Part shown: piece by piece, positions 8,789-17,419 of the stretch
How positions within the stretch are numbered: the stretch's first letter is position 1
Layout of the letters: each line of letters opens with the position of its first letter
Assembly (NCBI GenBank): GCA_947483075.1
Contig: CANKLE010000007.1
Coordinates: 96,663 to 160,662 of the forward strand
Reading direction: 5' to 3'
DNA length: 64,000 nt
Origin: Flavobacteriaceae bacterium
Lineage (GTDB): Bacteria; Bacteroidota; Bacteroidia; Flavobacteriales; Flavobacteriaceae
Position numbers and translations under genes: made by a program
The notes under the pieces: model-generated
Databases searched by the model: none
What the model saw: the letters and a program-made list of their open reading frames with translations, nothing else
What the model was told of the DNA's origin: nothing

Positions 8789-9772
8789 ATGTCAAAAATA
8801 CTCACCGGAATTCAAAGCACAGGAACCCCTCATTTAGGTAATTTATTGGGGGCGATTATTCCCGCTATCGAATTGTCAAATAAGCCCGAAAACGAGTCTT
8901 TTTTATTTATCGCCGATTTGCATTCGGTGACTCAAATCAAAGACGGTGCTGCCCTGCGTGCCAACACCTACAGTACGGCTGCCGCTTGGTTGGCTTGCGG
9001 GTTGAATATTGACAAGGTAATTTTTTACCGCCAATCAGATGTGACCCAAACCGCCGAATTGGCTTGGTACTTGAGTTGCTTTTTTCCGTATCAACGCCTC
9101 ACTTTGGCGCATTCGTTCAAAGACAAATCCGATCGGTTAGACGATGTAAATGCAGGGCTTTTTAGTTACCCCATGCTCATGGCTGCCGACATTTTACTGT
9201 ATGATGCCGAATTTATTCCGGTGGGAAAAGACCAGTTGCAACACATCGAAATTACCCGTGATGTCGCGGCACGTTTCAACCACCAACTAGGTGACACTTT
9301 TGTTTTGCCCGAAGCCTATGTGCAGGAAGATACTAAATATGTGCCCGGAACCAATGGCGGAAAAATGAGTAAATCGGCCAATAATACCATCAATATTTTC
9401 CTGGACGACAAAGCCTTGCGCAAGCAAATCATGGGCATAGAAACCGACAGTACTCCACTTGAAGATCCAAAGAATCCAGAAACTTGTAATGTGTTTGCCT
9501 TGTATAAACTGCTCGCCTCCGAAGCGCAGTTGCAAGATTTGCGTGTAAAATACCAAAACACTACCCGGGACTTTGGGTACGGCCATGCCAAACAAGCGCT
9601 CTACGAATTGCTGCTTAGCCGTTTTGAGACCGAGCGAACAAAATACCAGTACTACATGAACAACCTGGTCGAATTGGATGCGGCTTTACTTCAAGGCGCC
9701 AATAGAGCACGTAAAATAGCCGACGGTGTATTGAATCGGGTGCGAGAAAAGTTGGGTTTTGGGGCTAAATAG
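8789..9772 (+). CDS. trpS: Tryptophanyl-tRNA synthetase
   Basis: Class I aminoacyl-tRNA synthetase that charges tRNA-Trp, 327 residues as usual for the bacterial enzyme. The HIGH-like signature TPHLGN is at 13-18 and KMSKS at 192-196. It is complete and ends 8 bp inside the convergent dprA gene. A stand-alone housekeeping gene with its own promoter. Confidence 0.97.
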   Translation: MSKILTGIQSTGTPHLGNLLGAIIPAIELSNKPENESFLFIADLHSVTQIKDGAALRANTYSTAAAWLACGLNIDKVIFYRQSDVTQTAELAWYLSCFFPYQRLTLAHSFKDKSDRLDDVNAGLFSYPMLMAADILLYDAEFIPVGKDQLQHIEITRDVAARFNHQLGDTFVLPEAYVQEDTKYVPGTNGGKMSKSANNTINIFLDDKALRKQIMGIETDSTPLEDPKNPETCNVFALYKLLASEAQLQDLRVKYQNTTRDFGYGHAKQALYELLLSRFETERTKYQYYMNNLVELDAALLQGANRARKIADGVLNRVREKLGFGAK

Positions 9773-10865
9773 CCTCAAATAATTTTCCCGGCAACGGACG
9801 AATCACCCCTTTTAATTCCATCGTGAGCAACAAACCCGATAGCCTATAAATGGGAACTTCGCAGGCTAATGCAATCAGGTCGAGTTCTTCTTTTCCTGTT
9901 TTTGCCAAATAATCATACACTTTTTGTTCTTGCTCGTCGAGTTGCACAAACAATTGTTTTTGTACTGCTTTTTTAGGCTGATTTATTTCCCAATTGAGGT
10001 TATAAACCAAATCGGCGGCGCTGCTCAATAGCATGGCTTTTTGCGATTGAATGAGCTGTAAACAGCCCTGGCTGTATTTGTCGGTAGGTCGGCCTGGAAC
10101 AGCAAACACATCGCGGTTGTAGTCAAAAGCGCGATTGGCGGTAATTAAGGATCCTCCTTTTTCGGCTGATTCAATCACAATGGTTGCTTCGGATATGCCT
10201 GCAACGATTCGATTGCGCCGCACAAAATTTTCTTTTTCAGGAGGAGTTCCGCTGCAGAATTCGGTAAGTAAACCGCCATTTTCTTGTACTTGCGGCACGT
10301 ATTTTTGATGGGCTTTGGGATAGAGTTGGTCTAAGCCGTGCGCGACTACTGCAATGGTTTGCAGCCCCTGTTCTAGGGCGGCTTGGTGGGCTACAACATC
10401 TATTCCAAAGGCAAATCCGCTCACAATAATTGGGTCTAACGGAGCTAAATCGGCGATGAGTTGTTTGCAAAATGCCGCACCATGGGGAGTAACTTGCCGC
10501 GTTCCCACAATGCTAATTATTTTTCGGTTGATGAAATTTAGGTTCCCTTTTGAAAAAAGCAAAATGGGCCCGTCAAAACAATGTTTTAACCGTTCCGGAT
10601 AATTGTCTTCTAGAAAAAAAGCGGTTTGAATCGTATTCTTCTGAATAAAATTTAACTCGGCTTCGGCGGCCTTAAATAAGTTGGGGGAACGAAGTTGTCG
10701 AAGCAAATTTTCGACCCCTTTTCCCGTTCCTCTAAATTTAGATAGGGGTGTTTTACAAACGGCTTCGGCTGATCCGCAGAGAGAAATTAGTTTTTTGGCA
10801 GTAACGTCTCCAATGCCTTCGGCTTTTAGCAAGGCTAATACATAAAATAAATCTTCGTGGCGCAT
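9765..10865 (-). CDS. dprA: DNA-processing protein DprA
   Basis: Rossmann-fold protein that loads RecA onto incoming single-stranded DNA during natural transformation, 366 residues. An N-terminal helix-hairpin-helix/SAM-like segment (about 8-65) precedes the DprA Rossmann core (about 75-285), with SGFAFGIDVVAHQAAL and the PGRPTDKYSQGCLQLI nucleic-acid-binding segment. A C-terminal winged-helix-like DML1 domain (about 300-366) completes it. The gene overlaps the end of trpS by 8 bp on the opposite strand. Presence of dprA does not by itself show competence. Confidence 0.95.
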   Translation of the reverse strand: MRHEDLFYVLALLKAEGIGDVTAKKLISLCGSAEAVCKTPLSKFRGTGKGVENLLRQLRSPNLFKAAEAELNFIQKNTIQTAFFLEDNYPERLKHCFDGPILLFSKGNLNFINRKIISIVGTRQVTPHGAAFCKQLIADLAPLDPIIVSGFAFGIDVVAHQAALEQGLQTIAVVAHGLDQLYPKAHQKYVPQVQENGGLLTEFCSGTPPEKENFVRRNRIVAGISEATIVIESAEKGGSLITANRAFDYNRDVFAVPGRPTDKYSQGCLQLIQSQKAMLLSSAADLVYNLNWEINQPKKAVQKQLFVQLDEQEQKVYDYLAKTGKEELDLIALACEVPIYRLSGLLLTMELKGVIRPLPGKLFEAI

Positions 10866-10930
10866 AGTGTAGAATTGAAAAGGAAAAGTAGCGAATATTC
10901 CGAAATTGTTGAAAAAAATTACCGATAAAA

Positions 10931-10961
10931 TTTTGCTGCTCTATCTCAATGTATACCTTTG
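10931..10961 (+). promoter_or_regulatory. Promoter of the HU-SPOR gene
   Basis: TTTTG (10931-10935), an 18-bp spacer and TACCTTTG (10954-10961): both Bacteroidota promoter elements at good spacing. The box covers the first in-frame ATG (10949), which decides for the second ATG (10967). The mRNA would be nearly leaderless. Confidence 0.7.
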
Positions 10962-10966
10962 CTTTT

Positions 10967-11899
10967 ATGAAGATTGAACAACACATCTCCCAATTGCTAT
11001 ACCGCCACCAATGTGTAACGGTACCTGGCTTTGGTGCTTTTTTAACTGAGGTACAATCGGCCTATTTGTATGCCCCCACTCATTCCTTTTATCCGCCTAA
11101 AAAAGTAATCTCCTTCAATTCCCAACTAAAAAACAACGACGGGCTATTAGCCAATCACATTGCCGAATCAGAGAAAATCACCTACGAAAATGCCGTTCAC
11201 GCCATAGAAAGCGAAGTGGTAATTTGGAAAACCACCCTGCAGGGAACAGGATATTTTGGTTTAAAAAACATTGGTGAGATCGCTTTAAATGCAGAAAACA
11301 ACCTTCTTTTTACCCCTGCTGATTCGCTAAATTATTTACCTGAAGCATTTGGTCTTTCCTCCTTTGTTTCGCCAAGAGTACTGCGTGAAGAACTTAAAAA
11401 AGAAGTGGCTGCCCTAGAAGAAAAGGCGCCAATCCTATTCACGCCCGAAAGCAGAAAACTCCCAGTTTATCTGAAATATGCAGCCATTGTAGTGTTGGCC
11501 TTGACCGCCACAGGAAGTATTGGCTTAAAAGTATACAACGATCAAATTGAACAAGAAACCCTAGTGGTAGAAATGGCGGTGCAAAAAGAGGTGCAAAACT
11601 CCATTCAAGAAGCCACTTTTTTTATTCAAAATCCAATAACTCCTGTTGCTCCCTCTGTATCGGCCGAAGAATTATCGTATCACCTGGTGGCCGGTGCCTT
11701 TAGAAGTGAAGAAAATGCCAATATTGTCTTGCAAAATTTAATCACCCAAGGCTACCAAGCGCGTCGCATTGAGGAAAACAAACACGGTTTATTCCCGGTA
11801 TTGTATGGCAGTTATGCCACCTACGACGAAGCAAAAGCTGCACAAGCTCAAATCGTTAATGTCAACGCAGAAGCTTGGATACTTGTTAAAGAACTCTAA
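10967..11899 (+). CDS. HU-fold/SPOR-domain membrane protein
   Basis: A 310-residue protein. The N-terminal part (about 1-130) has the HU/CCDC81-like DNA-binding fold known from Bacteroidota (YRHQCVTVPGFGAF, TYENAVHAIESEV). A single transmembrane helix follows at about 168-190 (YLKYAAIVVLALTATGSIGL). A C-terminal SPOR domain (about 225-310, SYHLVAGAFRSEENA) would bind denuded septal peptidoglycan. The expected topology is HU domain in the cytoplasm and SPOR domain in the periplasm, probably concentrated at the division site. Whether the HU-like domain binds DNA here is not shown. The start at 10967 was chosen because the promoter overlaps the upstream ATG. Its own terminator follows. Confidence 0.85.
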   Translation: MKIEQHISQLLYRHQCVTVPGFGAFLTEVQSAYLYAPTHSFYPPKKVISFNSQLKNNDGLLANHIAESEKITYENAVHAIESEVVIWKTTLQGTGYFGLKNIGEIALNAENNLLFTPADSLNYLPEAFGLSSFVSPRVLREELKKEVAALEEKAPILFTPESRKLPVYLKYAAIVVLALTATGSIGLKVYNDQIEQETLVVEMAVQKEVQNSIQEATFFIQNPITPVAPSVSAEELSYHLVAGAFRSEENANIVLQNLITQGYQARRIEENKHGLFPVLYGSYATYDEAKAAQAQIVNVNAEAWILVKEL

Positions 11900-11905
11900 T
11901 CATTT

Positions 11906-11929
11906 ATCCCGCTCCGGCGGGATTTTTTA
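11906..11929 (+). terminator. Terminator of the HU-SPOR gene
   Basis: Stem ATCCCGC / GCGGGAT (7 bp), loop TCCG, then six T. Confidence 0.88.
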
Positions 11930-11939
11930 TACCTAGCCT

Positions 11940-12449
11940 ATGCAACCCAAAACCCCTTCCGAATCGTTAACTGTACTTACCGATTTAGTCTTGCCTAGTG
12001 AAACCAATCCGTTAAATAATTTATTTGGCGGCGAATTATTGGCCCGCATGGATCGAGCAGCCAGTATTGCGGCCAGAAGACATTCGCGGCGAATTGCAGT
12101 AACTGCATCGGTGAATCACGTGGCGTTTAATCGCTCCATCCCTTTAGGCAGTGTGGTTACGGTAGAGGCCAAAATATCCAGAAGCTTTAAAACCTCCATG
12201 GAAATTTATATTGATGTTTGGGTAGAAGACCGAGAAACCGGAAACCGAAATAAGGCCAATGAAGCCATTTACACCTTTGTGGCTGTAGACGATACCGGAA
12301 GACCTGTAGAAGTTCCGGCAGTAGTGCCTGAAACCGAATTAGAAAAACAACGATTTGACGCTGCTCTTCGTCGCAAACAATTGAGTTTGGTTTTGGCGGG
12401 GAAAATGAATCCACATGATGCCACCGAACTCAAAGCCTTATTTATCTAA
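11940..12449 (+). CDS. Acyl-CoA thioesterase (hotdog fold)
   Basis: A 169-residue hotdog thioesterase that hydrolyses acyl-CoA to free fatty acid and CoA in the cytoplasm. The YciA/BACH-type signature is present: NLFGGELLARMD (28-38, with the conserved GG and catalytic Asp38) followed by a helix. SVNHVAFNRSIPLGSVV forms the next strand segment. Chain-length preference cannot be read from sequence. It begins 10 bp after the terminator of the previous gene, and no canonical -7 box was found in that gap. It abuts the convergent EnvC-like gene with no spacer. Confidence 0.85.
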   Translation: MQPKTPSESLTVLTDLVLPSETNPLNNLFGGELLARMDRAASIAARRHSRRIAVTASVNHVAFNRSIPLGSVVTVEAKISRSFKTSMEIYIDVWVEDRETGNRNKANEAIYTFVAVDDTGRPVEVPAVVPETELEKQRFDAALRRKQLSLVLAGKMNPHDATELKALFI

Positions 12450-13709
12450 CTACATATTAAACAACCAGGTGGCCGGATTGTTATAGGTGGTGTTCTGAGA
12501 AATTGTAAATTTCAAGACTGTTTTTCCGGTGTCACCATTGGTTCGGATTTTTCCGATCGATTGCTTAATCGATACTTTGTCTCCTTTATTTACCGACACG
12601 CTAATGAGGTTCTGGTATACCGTAAAATAATCCCCGTGTTGTATCATGACCGCTTTATTTACCGGCGACAAGACCATCACACTAATTACTTCGCCCGCAT
12701 ATACCGCGCGTGCACTTGCTCCTTGATCGGTCGTGATTTCTACCCCGCTGTTGTGTACGATTAAGGTTTTGTATATGGGGTGCGGCTGATCTCCAAAAGG
12801 CAAAGAAACAAAGCCTTTTTCTACAGGCCAAGGCAACTTTCCTTTGTTGGCTCTAAAATTATTTGATTCGATTTTTCCTTCGGCAGTCAAAATAATTTTA
12901 GCCGACGTCTCTGTCGCTTTGGTCGATTCGGTAGTGGTTTTGGGGTTTGTTTTTACCGCGGCTGTAGCGGTTTTTTTATTGGCAGCAGCAATCGCAGCTC
13001 GCAATAACTTCGCAATTTGATTGTCGATATTTTTGGTTTCCTGTTGCTTCTTTTTGATTTCGGCCAGCAGTTGTTTTTTGTCTTTTTTGATGGCCTTGGC
13101 CAATTCTTGCTGCACAAGTTTTTCTTTTTCTAAGACCAATCGCTCTTTTTCGTTTTCTTCGATCAATTTTTGTTTGGCCGTTTTTTGCACCTCTAAAGTC
13201 TTGTTGTGTACTTCTAATTCTACCGATTTGGTCTGAATTTCCAGTCCTTGATTTTTACGGTAGCTGGCATATTGCTTCATGTATTGTGCCCGTTTATAGG
13301 CCTGTAAAAAATTCTCGGACGACAACAAAAACATGGCCCTACTTTGCTCCGAACGGCTTTTGTAGGATTTGACAATCATTTGTGCATAATCGTCTTTCAA
13401 AACCGTTAATTCTCTTTTTAATCTATTGATGGTCAATTGATTTAAATACATGTCGTTCCCCAATAATTTGGTTTGCTTTTCGGTGGTGTTGATCAGTTTT
13501 TCTTTGAGTTGGATTTTTTCGGATTGGATTTCCAGCTGCTTTTTTACCGAAACTTCTTTTGATTTCACACTTTGCAATTGCGCTTCTTTTTCGCGAATCT
13601 CTTTCAAGATTTCGGCCTTGCGTTGCTCTAATTTTTCTTGCTGATTTTCTTGACTCCACACGAATGTTGAAGTGATGAGCAACAAAATGGAGATGATTAC
13701 TTTTCCCAT
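12450..13709 (-). CDS. envC: EnvC-like murein hydrolase activator (coiled coil plus degenerate LytM/M23 domain)
   Basis: A 419-residue exported protein. It has a signal peptide (about 1-20, ending TFVWSQ), a long charged coiled coil (about 22-235), a low-complexity linker rich in Thr/Lys (about 236-290) and a C-terminal LytM/M23 fold (about 300-419). The metal-site residues of active M23 enzymes are changed: the HxxxD segment reads HNSGVEIT (Asp to Glu) and the LHFE-type segment reads LKFTI (His to Lys). This matches EnvC of E. coli, a non-catalytic activator of amidases at the septum. It is the last gene of the flippase-dut-NTase-TPR-DUF4292 operon. The symbol is by domain analogy. Confidence 0.85.
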   Translation of the reverse strand: MGKVIISILLLITSTFVWSQENQQEKLEQRKAEILKEIREKEAQLQSVKSKEVSVKKQLEIQSEKIQLKEKLINTTEKQTKLLGNDMYLNQLTINRLKRELTVLKDDYAQMIVKSYKSRSEQSRAMFLLSSENFLQAYKRAQYMKQYASYRKNQGLEIQTKSVELEVHNKTLEVQKTAKQKLIEENEKERLVLEKEKLVQQELAKAIKKDKKQLLAEIKKKQQETKNIDNQIAKLLRAAIAAANKKTATAAVKTNPKTTTESTKATETSAKIILTAEGKIESNNFRANKGKLPWPVEKGFVSLPFGDQPHPIYKTLIVHNSGVEITTDQGASARAVYAGEVISVMVLSPVNKAVMIQHGDYFTVYQNLISVSVNKGDKVSIKQSIGKIRTNGDTGKTVLKFTISQNTTYNNPATWLFNM

Positions 13710-13729
13710 AACAATATATTTAGGCCTTG

Positions 13730-14509
13730 CTAATTAATAACTATTCGTTTATACCCTTCCGGAACAGCGTACGGAAAAGTTAATTCCTCGTTGAGTGACA
13801 CATCGGTGTATTCGATGTCGAGGTTCATTTTGGCTTGTTTTTGAATGGCATTGACCACAATATTGGCGGGTAAAATTAAATTATTATAGGAAGAAAATCG
13901 AGGGTAACTTACCGTCAATAATCGCTCTTGTGCTTGTTGCTGAATGATTTGTTTTTGCAAACGCCAATTCACCGCATCAAAGAAATAGGTAATAAAAGCA
14001 GCGGCACCATTGTCTTTCTCTACTTTAATTAAATTATCCGCGGTAGAAGATTTGCATTCACTAGAAGGGAAAGCCTCTATGGCCTGGCCAATTAATACAT
14101 TTTGTAGTTTTTGGAAATTTAAATCCGTACCCACAAATTGGCTAATGGCTTCAAAATTACCGTCAAAATAGCTGCCGTTTAACTTTTCATAATACTGCAC
14201 TTGCGTGGGCGTTATCAAGGCTTTGGCCATGGTGATCCCCAAAAAACGAACGCTAATAATTATTTTTTCGTCTTTCTTTATTTTTATTTCGGCCGTTACG
14301 TTTTGGGCTTGTTTATCGGTTTCGTAATGGGCATTACACTTGATGTAGGCCGAAGAAAAATCCAATTGATTTTCAAAATAATTGCCTTTAATTCGGGTAG
14401 TGTCGGCCACGGGTTGTGCCAATTGGGCCAAGGCCTTTTTTTCGGCTATGGGCAATTTTGATTTGCATGAAACGGCAAGCACCGCAAGGAATAGCAACAG
14501 GTATTTCAT
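13730..14509 (-). CDS. DUF4292 lipoprotein
   Basis: A 259-residue lipoprotein: the signal peptide ends in LAVSC with Cys15 as the lipidation site. The following KSKLP has no acidic export signal, so it probably faces the periplasm. The rest is a beta-rich LolA/LolB-like fold assigned to DUF4292 in Bacteroidota. This suggests handling of lipid or lipoprotein at the outer membrane, but that is inference. Its start overlaps the stop of the upstream TPR gene by 4 bp, which indicates translational coupling. Confidence 0.82.
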   Translation of the reverse strand: MKYLLLFLAVLAVSCKSKLPIAEKKALAQLAQPVADTTRIKGNYFENQLDFSSAYIKCNAHYETDKQAQNVTAEIKIKKDEKIIISVRFLGITMAKALITPTQVQYYEKLNGSYFDGNFEAISQFVGTDLNFQKLQNVLIGQAIEAFPSSECKSSTADNLIKVEKDNGAAAFITYFFDAVNWRLQKQIIQQQAQERLLTVSYPRFSSYNNLILPANIVVNAIQKQAKMNLDIEYTDVSLNEELTFPYAVPEGYKRIVIN

Positions 14510-15861
14510 TTCTTTTTTGCTTGCTGAACAAGTGCTTCAGCTTTATTAAAATAATATTCTTTTTTGGTTTCATTCCCCAGGGCAGCATAGGCTTCGCCCA
14601 ATTGAATGTAATAATTAATTTCTAAGGCCTTGTCCTCAACCACATATTCCAAGCCCGATTCCAAGAATTGAATGGCTTCGGCAGATTTCTTTAGTTGATT
14701 GTATGCCAAGCCTACAAAATAATACCACTGCGGTTGCAACGGAAATCGCTCGGTGGCTTCGGCGGCTCTGAGTGCTAGAACGTCAAATTGACCTGTTTCG
14801 GTATACCGCTCGCACAATAAACTCAACGATTCCATGTCATCGGGTGTCAGCGCGAGTTGCTTGTTGTAAAAATAGATCGCTTTAGTGAGGTTGTTTTTGT
14901 TTTGGTAAAATTTACCGACTTCTTTGTTTACCGCAACCGATTGGTCCTGAACCAGCATCGCCACCGCTTTATCAAAATCAGCATCAAATTGGGGTTTGTC
15001 TTGAATAAACAATAAAAACTCATTCAGCATGCGGTGCTTAATTTTGGATTCTACCTTAGGGCTAGCTAACACAAATAGCAACGACTTTACCGCTTGTTCT
15101 CCATCATTGGCCAACAAATGATATTTAAACAAACTCACTTGTGCCCAATCGGATGTGGGAATAGCTTGTTCTAACTTTTTGGCTACTTCTAAGGCTTTAT
15201 CGTCTTGATTTTTATCCGAATATAAAAATATTAAACTTATGTAATTGGCCTCTTCTTGGGGGTTTTTGTTAATTTCGGCCCACAAGCGATCCATTTCTGA
15301 GCTTTGGTATTTGCCTTGACTGACAATTTGAAACTTGTATTTATCCCGCAATTCTGATTTGCCTACCGTGTCATTTAGCTCGTTAATTAAATTTAAGGCC
15401 TTGTCATACTGCTGGGTATTCATATACAAAGACACCAAGTCTTCTTTGTAGTCTTTATTGAATTCGATGAGTTGCAGTACAATAGAAATGGCCTCTTCAT
15501 AGGCTTTCGTTTCGTACATCACATCATAAAGGCCTACCCAAAACCATTTGTTGGTAGGGTCTAGTTGGGTGGCTTTTTCGAAGGCTTCGTTGGCTTTATT
15601 GTAGTCCTTTTGAGCCAAATAATTTTTTCCCAATTCGAAATAAACTACCGCATTGTTGGGCTCAAGTGATTGGCATTTTTCTAGAGACAATATGGCTTTG
15701 TCGTAATTCTCTATTCCTTTTTGCGTAAGGGATTCGTAGAACGCATCTTGAAATTGATCGGTGGCATTGGCAATGTCGGTGGGCTCTGTCTGCGCGCAAA
15801 GAGGCTGGGCCAAACCAAGCCAAATGCAACCAAAAGTCAGAATCCTATTTGCTATTATCAT
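14506..15861 (-). CDS. Exported tetratricopeptide-repeat protein
   Basis: A 451-residue protein with a signal peptide (about 1-23, ending LAQPLCAQ) and tandem TPRs over most of its length, for example AVVYFELGKNYLAQKDY, WFWVGLYDVMYETKAY and QWYYFVGLAYNQLKKSAEA. It sits in the conserved envelope operon between the nucleotidyltransferase and the DUF4292 lipoprotein, with a 4-bp overlap with the latter. It is likely a periplasmic scaffold for envelope assembly (inference). No catalytic domain is present. Confidence 0.82.
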   Translation of the reverse strand: MIIANRILTFGCIWLGLAQPLCAQTEPTDIANATDQFQDAFYESLTQKGIENYDKAILSLEKCQSLEPNNAVVYFELGKNYLAQKDYNKANEAFEKATQLDPTNKWFWVGLYDVMYETKAYEEAISIVLQLIEFNKDYKEDLVSLYMNTQQYDKALNLINELNDTVGKSELRDKYKFQIVSQGKYQSSEMDRLWAEINKNPQEEANYISLIFLYSDKNQDDKALEVAKKLEQAIPTSDWAQVSLFKYHLLANDGEQAVKSLLFVLASPKVESKIKHRMLNEFLLFIQDKPQFDADFDKAVAMLVQDQSVAVNKEVGKFYQNKNNLTKAIYFYNKQLALTPDDMESLSLLCERYTETGQFDVLALRAAEATERFPLQPQWYYFVGLAYNQLKKSAEAIQFLESGLEYVVEDKALEINYYIQLGEAYAALGNETKKEYYFNKAEALVQQAKKK

Positions 15862-15880
15862 ATACCAAGCAGCTTATTTT

Positions 15881-16891
15881 TTATTCTAAAACCGAGTAAT
15901 CGCCAATGCTAATGCTTGTAAAGTGCCCATTAAACCGAGCGTGACTCCCTATCATGGCGTTGTCTAATTTTGCGTTTGTAATGTGGCTGTGGTTTTGCAC
16001 CAAACTGTTGGTGAGCGAGCTGTTGCTCACATGACAACCTTTGCCTAAAGACACATTGGGGCCTATGGTACAGTTTACCAACTCTACGTCATCGCCAATA
16101 TAACAGGGCGCAATAATTGTTGAGTTTTGCAGTAATGCTGTATCAGAAACTAAGTGCTCCCCGTCTTGGTGCAAAAATTGCAATAGCCGTGAATTGGTCT
16201 CTACGGTCACGTTTTTGTTGCCGCAATCCATCCATTCGTCTACTTTTCCGGGCACAAACTTGAGGCCTTTTTCTTTCATGTTTTCTAAGCCGTCGGTGAG
16301 TTGGTATTCGCCGCCTTTCACCACGTTATTGTCTAATAAATACTGCAACTCCGCGCGCAAGGTTTCGCCCGATTTGAAATAATAAATGCCAATAATCGCT
16401 AAGTCCGAAACAAAAGTGGTGGGTTTTTCGACAAAATCTACAATTTGGTTTTGCTCGTTCAATTGAACTACTCCAAACGCGCTAGGGTCTTCTACTTGTT
16501 TCACCCAAATTACGCTATCTGCCGAGGTGTCTAAGGCAAAATCAGCACGAAACAAAGTGTCTGCATAGGCAATCACCAAAGGCCCGCTCATGGATTCTTT
16601 GGCGCACAAAATTGCGTGGGCTGTTCCTAAGGCTTCGGTTTGGTAATAAATAGTGCCTTTAGACCCTAATTTTTCGGCGATGGCGATCAGCTCTTTTTCT
16701 ACCTGCGTGCCAAAATCGGGGTGTATAATAAACGCAATTTCTTCGATGTCTTGGTTAATCACCCCGGCGATATCTTCGACCAAGCGGTGTACAATAGGTT
16801 TTCCCGCAATGGGGATTAATGGCTTAGGAACAGTAAGCGTGTGGGGACGCAATCTGGATCCTCGTCCAGCCATGGGTACAATTATTTTCAT
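15881..16891 (-). CDS. Sugar-phosphate nucleotidyltransferase
   Basis: A 336-residue enzyme of the RmlA/GlmU-like nucleotidyltransferase superfamily that makes an NDP-sugar from NTP and sugar-1-phosphate. The N-terminal Rossmann domain carries the signature MAGRGSRLRPHT and the downstream PKPLIPIAGKP. The C-terminal part (about 245-336) shows hexapeptide-repeat left-handed beta-helix features (NSTIIAPCYIGDDVELVNCTI). The exact sugar and base are not determined. It is distinct from the rmlA gene at 54 kb. It lies between dut and the TPR gene in one operon. Confidence 0.83.
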   Translation of the reverse strand: MKIIVPMAGRGSRLRPHTLTVPKPLIPIAGKPIVHRLVEDIAGVINQDIEEIAFIIHPDFGTQVEKELIAIAEKLGSKGTIYYQTEALGTAHAILCAKESMSGPLVIAYADTLFRADFALDTSADSVIWVKQVEDPSAFGVVQLNEQNQIVDFVEKPTTFVSDLAIIGIYYFKSGETLRAELQYLLDNNVVKGGEYQLTDGLENMKEKGLKFVPGKVDEWMDCGNKNVTVETNSRLLQFLHQDGEHLVSDTALLQNSTIIAPCYIGDDVELVNCTIGPNVSLGKGCHVSNSSLTNSLVQNHSHITNAKLDNAMIGSHARFNGHFTSISIGDYSVLE

Positions 16892-16964
16892 CAGATTAGA
16901 TTTTAGGGCGCAAAGTTCGCAAACTTTGCCTGAATTGACTAGTTATTTGGATTTTATTGTGAGC

Positions 16965-17399
16965 CTATTTTATGCCTGTACTGCCAAAACCGCCCGCTCC
17001 TCTTGCAGTTTCAGAAAGCGATTCTACGAGATTCCATTCGGCGCGTTCGTGTTGGGCAATCACCAACTGGGCAATGCGTTCGCCGTGTTCGATGACAAAA
17101 GTCTCTGACGAAAGATTGACCAAAATTACCCCGATTTCTCCCCGGTAATCGGCGTCAACCGTTCCAGGACTGTTCAACACGGTGATTCCTTTTTTGAGTG
17201 CCAAGCCGCTGCGGGGACGAACTTGCGCTTCATACCCTATAGGAAGCTCAATAAACAATCCTGTTTTTACTAAGACGCGTTCGAGCGGCTGTAAAGCAAT
17301 AGGGGCTTGTAATTCTGCGCGCAAATCCATGCCTGCCGAAGCAAGGGTTTCATAGTTGGGCAAGGGATGAGAAGAGGTGTTGATGATGTTAATCTGCAT
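16965..17399 (-). CDS. dut: dUTP diphosphatase
   Basis: Trimeric dUTPase, 144 residues, that hydrolyses dUTP to dUMP and pyrophosphate to keep uracil out of DNA. The five family motifs are visible: [17 protein letters not shown], the [10 protein letters not shown] active-site strand with the catalytic Asp, ERIAQLVI and the C-terminal GAGGFGSTG arm. The frame is open further upstream, but the ATG at 17399 (MQINIINTS) gives the normal length. It sits inside an envelope operon, downstream of the flippase. Confidence 0.95.
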   Translation of the reverse strand: MQINIINTSSHPLPNYETLASAGMDLRAELQAPIALQPLERVLVKTGLFIELPIGYEAQVRPRSGLALKKGITVLNSPGTVDADYRGEIGVILVNLSSETFVIEHGERIAQLVIAQHERAEWNLVESLSETARGAGGFGSTGIK

Positions 17400-17419
17400 A
17401 GGTAGGGGTATAAATAAAA

